Position numbers and translations under genes: made by a program. Below are positions 56,101-64,000 of a DNA stretch of 64,000 nt, piece after piece; the stretch's first letter is position 1; each line of letters opens with the position of its first letter. The stretch spans positions 124,001 through 188,000 of the forward strand of contig JAACJM010000084.1 in assembly GCA_013368315.1 (NCBI GenBank). The letters run 5' to 3'. Below the pieces are notes generated by a model, which worked only from the letters and a program-made list of their open reading frames with translations, was not told the DNA's origin and searched no databases. Origin of the DNA: Tetrapyrgos nigripes. Lineage: Eukaryota > Basidiomycota > Agaricomycetes > Agaricales > Campanellaceae.

Positions 56101-56522
56101 CAGCTCATTACAATCTTATCCTTAAGCTATGAATTTATCATTGTTTCTAGCATCCCCAGCCAGCGAAAATCGTGCCTACTCGTCTGCTACAGGAAGTTCA
56201 TCTACCTCAACCAGCTCCAATTCATTTTCGTTACCTTTTGACGCCTTAGGTTTGTGTCAAGCTACTTTGTAAATCATTCAATACTGACTGTCTCTTAGTT
56301 CGCATATACGATGCCACTCATGCTGCGGAGAAGTTCGATGTCAATGCAGACCTTACAGCCATTGACACTATCTTACCGTGCTGGAGCGGTGAGATTCCGC
56401 GTGGATCCCTTGCTGTCGTTGGATCTACGATCACCTCCACTAACAACAATCGTGCTGGACCACCGCTTAAAGTCAATTTCAACATACGTTTTGCTATTGT
56501 TCTTGGTGTTCCAGCCAGATGA
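53133..56522 (+). CDS. large multi-exon lineage-specific protein
   Basis: It begins MPRGQSIKKPRLEDFDVPEE, a basic then acidic N terminus. Exons 53133-53257, 53326-53418 and 53471-53511 are phase-consistent (CGGAA/GTAAGT, acceptor CAAG at 53325). More short exons follow to about 54300 (SYPTLSPAFHYAPSGYNSL, LTNIFSLPDSLMPYTYTFSD). Longer ones then encode ALPLVPNSLVDKVTMSFVKE, FHTDHDPDLLWESAKLFIT, ISRRVNALKERAGSPYFQPE and a Pro/Ser/Thr linker (54956-55326). After that come KECQVTNAALQDALLVDEG, VDFWISFFKFVRHQNYVNLS and the conserved-looking block HKLDAILHSQEVDRAVAVIT MILSEGRTEMAAEIVSDVLS. The last exon reads VRIYDATHAAEKFDVNADLT, ending at TGA 56520-56522. I see no forced stop. The exact exons between 53.5 and 54.9 kb are unresolved and the family was not recognised. 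Confidence 0.6.
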
Positions 56523-58347
56523 AGAACCCATTGCTTTCTGTTCTGTCTTTAGTATTTACTCATCGTCGGCTTCAACAGCTGCATGAATTCCCCTCTGTTC
56601 CGAACTTCAACGTTCCGTTATCCTTCTCAGAATACCTGGTATTCCACTATTGCTAGCAACTGATTTGTATGGACTCTCAACACTACTTACTACCCGTAAT
56701 CTTACCCTTTTAGCCTCTTTCTGCGCATTTATACTGTTTGTAAATAGTCTAGTAAGCTGGCACCTATATATACTTCATTTGCCAACGATACTTGTGGACT
56801 CTTCTCAAAAGGAGAGATGCTTTAGCGCCAATGGCAATGATCTTGTCTCCGACTTTGTACTGCTACTTCTCACGCATTCTGATCCAGAAACTCAAGGTTT
56901 TTTGGTAAACATATACTATTTCATACAACCTTCGATACCACCCAGTCTCGGAGCTTAGGTATAGATCAGGTATGCACAGTAGACCTGTCTCTTGAGGCAG
57001 ACGTTCCGCGCCTTCTTTACCTACCGTGGGAATGCCACATCTAAATTGGGAAGGTCTGTTGGCGTATCATCGATGTCATCTCTCGCTCTCAACCACGACT
57101 CCGATTAGAGCTAGAGCAGCGTGAGCACCGCACACTGGCTCTGTATCCACTGCTCTCTCATACAAGACATTCAGTAGGTATCTGGAGCCATTGTACATTT
57201 CGTGGGTTGCTCTCGGAGGTTTGGGAGTCTGCAGTTGGGTTTGCGAGAGTGCGTCTTCTCTTAAAGCTATGCGCGCAAGTCTTGCTGATTTTTTCGTTGT
57301 CCTCCAGGCCGCCGCCGGAACATGAGGAGCCCATTGCCATTCCAGGCACAGCCCACAACCTTTATTACCACCACAAGACTCCCAATCGCCATTCCCCAAT
57401 CTCAGCCCAAACCACCACGCACAACACAAAGATCTTCAGTCGCTAAGCCTCTGGACCCCATTCCCACACTTTTCAGAACTTTCACGCAACTAGTCAATGT
57501 TATGCCTGAAGAGTGCTCTCCAGGCACGACGAAGAAATCACCACCGCCGACCTCATTCATCTCGACGCACCCAAACAAGCTCGTCACTATGTCACTCCTG
57601 CAACGTCTCGAAAGGAGGTACTTGCAGTCTTTGTTTGTAAGCGAGTGACGAGAAGGACGAGCTTGTTGATATCCATCTACTTTCCTCATCATTGTCGTCG
57701 TAATCTCTCACTTCCTATATTTATCTCCCCTGGGCTTTCGATGTGTTTGTATTTTACTACATCATCATCATTCCCCACCCATTTGTTAACGTGTTTCCCC
57801 TTATACTGTTCATGATATACATTTGTCGTCAATACTCCCCATTCCCCATTCATCTCCGTCATCATTGTCATGTTTTATTCTTGATCTTATTATCTTTTCA
57901 TCTACTGTACCTGTACTACCTACTCACCTATTCCCTTCCCTATCCTGTCCGTTATACTGGTTCTGTCTGTAGTTGACGTTTCGTACAATTGATCCTTTTC
58001 CTTGTCCAAGTAGAAAATAGGTATGTCTTTTGCGTGTACAAGACCTCTTGGCTCACGGTGTTTCTCAATACACCATACATCTGCGTTGTTGTTAATATGC
58101 ACATATATGTTACTGTAGTTTTATATTCACTGTGTATAGATAGATACGACTATCAGTGTCCTTGAGGACTTCTTGACGGCTTTGCCAGCGGTCCAAGACC
58201 ATATCACTAACTCCGAATTGTTCCGAATTGCTCCGACCGGTACCGCCAGGCGTGTGACTCAGAGTGAGTCAATTGAGCAGGCTGACACGTCAGAAGTCTC
58301 TTTGACTTGAACCACCTTGTCCTGCACAATATCGCCTTCACACACCA
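56523..58347. other. intergenic, possible small gene at 57.0-57.65 kb
   Basis: 57322-57648 on the plus strand gives a Pro/Thr/Ser-rich frame (PIPTLFRTFTQLVNVMPEE, KLVTMSLLQRLERR) and neighbouring open frames on both strands, so the call is uncertain. From 57690 to 58180 it is pyrimidine/AT-rich and non-coding. CCGAATTGTTCCGAATTGCTCCG near 58202 is a short direct repeat shortly before the Helitron coding region. Confidence 0.3.
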
Positions 58348-61300
58348 ATGTTGGTCATTGGCTATTACTACCTCTACTACTGTCTTTTGCTCCTTCGGTT
58401 CTTAAACGCGGTTTCAAATGTGTCTCTTCAACGGTGTCCACAGCTTTCACACCTTGAGTCACCGAATGCGGAACATAAAATGGAAATTGACTTCGCCTCG
58501 GAAATTGTATTAGATTTACATCAGCAACATTTAGAAATTAAATTATTAAAGTCCTATCCTGCTTCTCATTTTCAGAATATTGTAAACCCAATCTGTGAAG
58601 ATGCATACAAAGTGCCAGTTACTAGTAATTGTGGATTCTGTAGCAGCCATTCACAAAATCATAATACTACAAAAAACTTTGGTTATCATATATATAGTGT
58701 GAACTACAATCTTCTATTCTGTATACACAGTCTCAAATTGAGTGTTACCTTGTCATTCTTAACTATTTTAAGGTTTTATACCCATAAACATGACTACCAA
58801 AATTTACAAAGGCAGCTTAATTCAAATTTCAGAAATATGCCTATGCCTCAAGTCACCAGAATGATAGGTGGAGGAAAGCTCAGACCAATAACCTATGAAT
58901 TACTCAAACAGCATATAACTTCACTGCATGTCGAGGAAGCCCATACATTCTTAGATCAATCTGAATTTGAACTAGCTGATGTGATTCAACAGGTAATACA
59001 GCCACCGCAATATGCAAATCACATCCTGTGTGATAACATCCCACTCCATTTGGTCATAACTCAATTGCCTTTAAAAAAATTGCGAATGCTTGCACAAAGA
59101 CATAAAATCAAGTTACAAAGAAAATCTGTGATAGAGGATATCAGACAGACTCTTTCAACACATATATGTGGAATATCTTGTGGAAATTTTCAATATGTCT
59201 TTGTCCCAAAATTTCAAAAGAAACTTCAGAAAGCCTCAAGCACAAGAAAAACTGCTCAAAAAAATGTGAATAATTCTAGACCTAACATGGATTCAGAACC
59301 AGCATCTTTTCCTCCGAAACCTCCAACTTTAAAGTTAAGACATGAGATACTTACAGGAATTGCTAGTGCCTGTCTTCCAGAAAATTTTGTGGAAGTTGGT
59401 TGTGCAGTCTGTGGTCAGCTTACACTCCTTTCAAAAGCAACAAAACTTAACGAGTCAGTATTCAATAGACATCTGCTAGTGCGGCCCTATGTGACCCGAA
59501 AAGAGAGGATCAATAACAGTGCAAGAGTGGAAAGTTCAAGCAAGCCAATATTGGCCAGAGGCTGTGAATTTATTTGTAGTGAATGTGATCTATCTTTGAA
59601 AGATGATCGTATTCCAGTCAAGGCCCTTGCCAATGGCCAGTGGCTTGGAGAAGTGCCAAAAGAGCTCAAAGATCTGACTTATGCTGAATCTCTTCTGATA
59701 GCCCGAATTAGACATAACCGATGTGTAGTTCGAGTCAAATCTGGAAGAGGAAAACTTATAGCAAATGCAATTATGTTTGCAAACCCTACAGCTACTGTTC
59801 ATCAAGTGTTACCACCGTCGCGAAAGGAATTGAGTGAAGTTCTTGCATTTGTGTTTATGGGTCCAGCAAAACCTACAAAAACTGAGTTACAGAGAATTCC
59901 TTTATTAGTGAGAAGAAATAAAGTTGCTGATGCCTTGAACTGGCTGAAATTGAATCACAAAGATTACCAAGACTTGAACATTTCACAAGAAAATCTGTCA
60001 ACCTATCCAGAGTTTGGAATTCCTATTGAAATCCAATATATGAAATCGGATACTGAAGAACTTGTCAAAGATCCATTAACAATGAGTGTTCATGACACAG
60101 ATGAAACAGAAGGCACAGATTCTGGTCCGTGTCCATTTGTTGTTCATGGTCTGAGTGGTGAAGAGTACACAGATGCTGATGTAAATAAGCTAAAGGCATT
60201 TGCACTCTACCATTTACACACTGGAGGGAAAAACTTTGGGAATTGGATCTGATCCTACACCACAAAGCATATATCATAATCCTTCATTGTTTCCAAGCAT
60301 GTTTCCTTGGCTTTTTCCATATGGCTATGGAGGATTTGGAAATGAATATATTGAGGGCAGACTTAGTGAAGAATCACAAATTCAGAGCAAGCTAAAATAT
60401 TATGATAAGAGATTTCAGAAGGATCTTTATTTTCCAATGATAGCATTCAATATACGTCAGATCAAAAATGCATCTACTGGCAGCTTTATTCTTACCAAAA
60501 GAAAAAACTTCAAGTCTGTTGTTGAAAGACTTATGTCTTTAGATTCTTCTATTGTCAAAACTATAGCACAAAGAATGATTGATGGTGAAAAGGTTGTACC
60601 CTCTAATGCTGAGGAGACTAAATGCTTTAGTATATTAAATGACATTGATCATGTTAGCTGCCAAGTTCAGGGATCTTTGAGTAGCAAGAAAAATATGCGA
60701 AATCAAATCTGGTCTCTGATTTCTTTTCTGGGCACTCCAGTTTGGTTTATTACACTATCTCCTGCAGATCATCTTCATCCTATCTCTCTATATTTTGCTG
60801 ATACCAAGACAACATTCACTCCAGAGATAAGATCTTATAATGAGCGTTATAAATTAATTGCTGAAAATCCTGTGGCAGCTGCAAAATTCTTTAACTTTAT
60901 GGTTGAAATGTTTTTACTTCACATTTTAGGTGTCAAAGCTAAACATAGTGGTATATTTGGAGATACAGCTGCATATTATGGGACAGTCGAACAACAAGGA
61001 AGGCTTACACTTCATTTACATCTACTACTTTGGATCCGTGCAGCAATAACTCCTCAACAAATGCGAGACAGAATTATGAGTAATGATTCGGAGTTTCAGC
61101 AAGCACTAATTGATTATCTGGAAAGTGTGCATAGAGGAGAGTTTCTAACAGGTAGTCATGCTGAAATCAAGGATAAGGTTCCACATGTCCACACATCAAA
61201 AGGGGGTATTCATGAGATACTTGCTGAGCAGCCTCCTCAAGCCTCAAGAGACTATCAGGATCCTACGCAGACATTACCAGATGTGCCTCCATCATTTTGT

Positions 61301-64000
61301 GACTGTAGCATAGAAAGTAAAGAAAATACTTCTTACCCCTGTGAAAGATGTTTGCAATTAAAAAGCTGGTGGTCTAAATATGAGGAAACAGTTGATGATA
61401 TCCTACTTCGCTCTAATATGCATACATGTAAATCAATGTACAATAATGAGAATGTTATTAATCCAGATGACAATGCTAGCACTATAGCTATAAAGAGAAG
61501 TGCTTATAGGGGCTGTCAAAACAAAGAGGGTGAATGTGTAAAACGGTTTCCACGAGATACTTTCTCAGAAAGTCATTTCGACAGCAAAGATGGTCATCTT
61601 AACCTGAAAAAACTGGAACCAATGATGAATACAATTACTGCTGAACTAACTTATGCTATCAGGGCAAATACTGATGTGACTAGTCTAATGTCTGGCACTT
61701 CAATCAAGGCAATTGTTGCTTATGTTTCAGATTATATCACCAAGCAATCCTTAAAAACTCACCAAATCTTTTCCTTGCTATCCGATATTCTAGAGAGAAA
61801 TGCAGAGATTCTCAACAGTACAGAGGATCCTGAATATACTACACGGACACTTTTAATGCAGTTGGTCAATACTTTACAAACAAAACTTGAAATAGGAAGT
61901 CCCCTTGCTTCTTTGTATTTATTAGGGCTACCAGATCACTATGTCAGTCATTCCTTTGTTGACTTTTGGTGGCAAACATATGTGGCAGCTATACAATTAG
62001 ACATTGAAGTGGGCTCTGTACAGAACTGCACTTTAGAGGATGTGGTGAGCAAGAACACTCTATCCCATTATAAAGCATCACATCCGGAAGATTCACAAAA
62101 TGTTGAAACAGTAGTGCTGAAAACAAACCAAAAAAAAATATATGGAACATCACAAGTTGATAACTACAGATTCAGACCTCAAGAGTATGAATCAATAAGT
62201 TTATATGAATGGATACAAACTGCAAATGTCCAAAAATGCCCAAAAGCAAGAAAGACTCATGCCACACAAGATGCCACTGAAGATGTTAAGATGGTAGATA
62301 TAACCAGTAACCATGTGACATCCAAGAAATATCATAAATTCCAAAGTGAACATCCTCAATACTCCACCCACCAGGTTTATTGTGATAGCCACAGACAGTA
62401 CAATGTAGTTCCTAACTTCAAAGGTGGTTTCTTACCCCGAAAAAATCAAGGAGATGAGGATTTTTATTTTTTGACTATGCTATGTTTATTTAAGCCATGG
62501 AGACATGGGAATGATCTGAAAATCTCCGATAAAAATTGGTCAGAAAGCTTTGAGCAGTTTGAATTTACACAGAGACAGAAAGAGATAATGAACAACTTCA
62601 ATTTAAAGTATGAATGTTATGATGCTCGTGATGACTTTCATTTGCAACTTAAAAAAACAGGGTTTTCCTTTGAATCATTTCCAAAATCATTAAATCATAT
62701 AATAAATGATCCAAGTCATGATTCTGTAGAGCACTACGGAGAATATGAAGAAATGGATGATTATGGAGATGTTGATATGCTAGGACCTCAATATCTCAGA
62801 CATTGTCAACAGGGCAGAGATGTGGGATACTGGCTTCAGCAAATTGGATGGCTTGGGAAAAAAGCAAATACACTATCTCACAACTTGCAAGCAAAACTGT
62901 TTCAGCCAACAGAGAAGCGAAATGGTTCAGAATGGGATTCAATGATAAAAAAGCTAAAGCAGAAGATTAATGACACACGAATTGCACAAATTCCTTCACA
63001 GTCTTTAGTACCACCAAACATTCCACCTATGAGACCACCACAGTCACAACCCTCAGCAACAATTCTTCCACCTGCATATTTTATGAAAAACTGTACTGCA
63101 ATTTTAATAAACTCTCAGGAAAGAATTGAATCTATTGCAACAAAATTTGCACTGAACAGTGATCAGAAAAGAGCATTCCACATTATTGCTAATCATATAA
63201 GCAGTCCTCAAATAGAGCAGCTAAAAATGTACCTGGGAGGAATGGGTGGTACTGGCAAATCACAAGTGATTAAGGCACTGAAAGGCCTTTTTGATGCCAG
63301 AAATGAGAATTACAGATTTATCTGCTTAGCACCAACAGGAACCGCTGCTGCATTACTTAGTGGCTCTACTTATCATTCTGTTTTAGGGATTAGAAACAAT
63401 AATAATAAAGAAACTGGTTTCTTACATGAATCTGCATCTGTTAAACAAGTTCAGGAGAGAATAAGAGGAGTTGAATACATTTTTTTAGATGAAATTTCAA
63501 TGATTAACTGTCATGACATGTACCAAATCAGCGCTAAGCTGGCTGCAGCCAAGAATAGACCAGAACAACCTTTCGGAGGAGTCAATATTATACTTGCTGG
63601 TGACTTTGCACAAATACCTCCAGTGATAGGCCCTTATCTATATCATCCAATAGAAATGGAAATTAATCCAAGAATGAAACCAAAAGAGCAGGAACAGTCT
63701 CTTGGTAAATCTATTTGGCAACAAGTTACAATGGCTGTGATTCTGAAAGAAAATATGCGTCAAACAAAGGAATCTCCACAAGATACTGCTCTACGAGAAG
63801 CACTCGAGAATATGAGATATGGTAGATGTAGACCTGCTGATATCCATTTCTTGCAGAGTCTTACTACTACCCCAGAAAAGAGTGAGATCTTTTCAACAGA
63901 GGAGTTCCGTAACACATCTATCATAACTGCATGGAATGTACATAAAGATGCAATTAACCAGAAGGGAACAAAAAGATACGCATCTGATACAAATCAGGAG
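58348..64000 (+). CDS. Helitron Rep-helicase with one frameshift, 3' truncated by window
   Basis: The first frame, 58348-60252, has a long N region; the first 170 codons look unusually hydrophobic and may be non-coding, so the start is uncertain. It then contains IPLHLVITQLPLKKLRMLAQ (SAP-like) and a Cys-containing block (VGCAVCGQLTLLSKATK, CEFICSECDLSLKDDRIPVK) with LANGQWLGEVPKEL, as in the DUF6570 region of Helitrons. One extra A at about 60241 shifts the frame. From 60245 to the end it is open for 1252 codons. It holds the Helitron-like N domain (PSLFPSMFPWLFPYGYGGFG, QIWSLISFLGTPVWFITLSP) and the HUH motif (LTLHLHLLLWI, 61013-61021). Next are the two-tyrosine motif YVSDYITK (61721-61744) and the PIF1-like helicase: GGMGGTGKSQVIKAL (Walker A, about 63238), YIFLDEISMI (Walker B, about 63475), ILAGDFAQIPPV. 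It replicates by rolling circle. Confidence 0.9.

Noticed and set aside
57076..57429. Minus-strand 117-codon ORF
   Set aside because: Plus-strand frames in the same place are equally open, and no motif or splice context supports it.
1..64000. tRNA or rRNA genes
   Set aside because: No A-box/B-box pair or rRNA core sequence was recognised by eye; a covariance-model scan would be decisive.

Overview
This window comes from a filamentous fungus, most likely a mushroom-forming basidiomycete. Its genes have many short introns (about 45-90 bp, mostly GTRNGT...YAG). The protein families are typical of that group: F-box/LRR proteins, F-box-nucleotidyltransferase proteins, small secreted proteins and lineage-specific multi-exon genes. 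The mobile elements are also typical: Ty3 chromoviruses, hAT MITEs, PIF/Harbinger and Helitron. Nothing bacterial was seen. All calls come from reading the sequence; no database was searched. Exon limits were worked out by hand and checked for reading phase where stated.

Layout. 1-1480: 3' part of a Ser/Thr-rich single-pass membrane protein gene. 1.5-3.4 kb: copies of a dispersed repeat. 3.46-7.56 kb: F-box/LRR pseudogene with in-frame stops, frameshifts and a hAT MITE. 8.05-9.53 kb: small minus-strand gene with a second hAT MITE in its intron. 10.68-11.27 kb: complete three-exon secreted-protein gene. 11.3-16.9 kb: repeat-rich, largely gene-free, with a 1.78-kb terminal-inverted-repeat element. 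16.94-23.47 kb: a complete but dead Ty3 retrotransposon on the minus strand. 24.48-32.35 kb: a complete, fairly young but dead Ty3 chromovirus on the minus strand, with extra ORFs at both ends of gag-pol. 33.1-33.6 kb: a third LTR of that family. 35.66-38.28 kb: an eight-exon gene of unknown function.

41.68-42.74 kb: F-box-nucleotidyltransferase pseudogene, cut by a tandem dimer of an unassigned DNA transposon (42.74-47.17 kb). A PIF/Harbinger element carrying both of its genes sits inside the dimer. 47.2-56.5 kb: plus-strand lineage-specific genes, several with fully phase-consistent exon structures. 58.3-64.0 kb: start of a large, well-preserved Helitron Rep-helicase that runs off the window.

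Two themes stand out. First, decay: most premature stops in the Ty3 elements and several in host pseudogenes are TGA where the context suggests an ancestral CGA. This fits deamination of methylated CpG in silenced DNA. Second, transposon architecture: the chromovirus shows sequence evidence for Tf1-like self-priming and has an uncommon 3' ORF with tandem Cys/His motifs. The PIF insertion can be proven from an empty-site copy in the same window.
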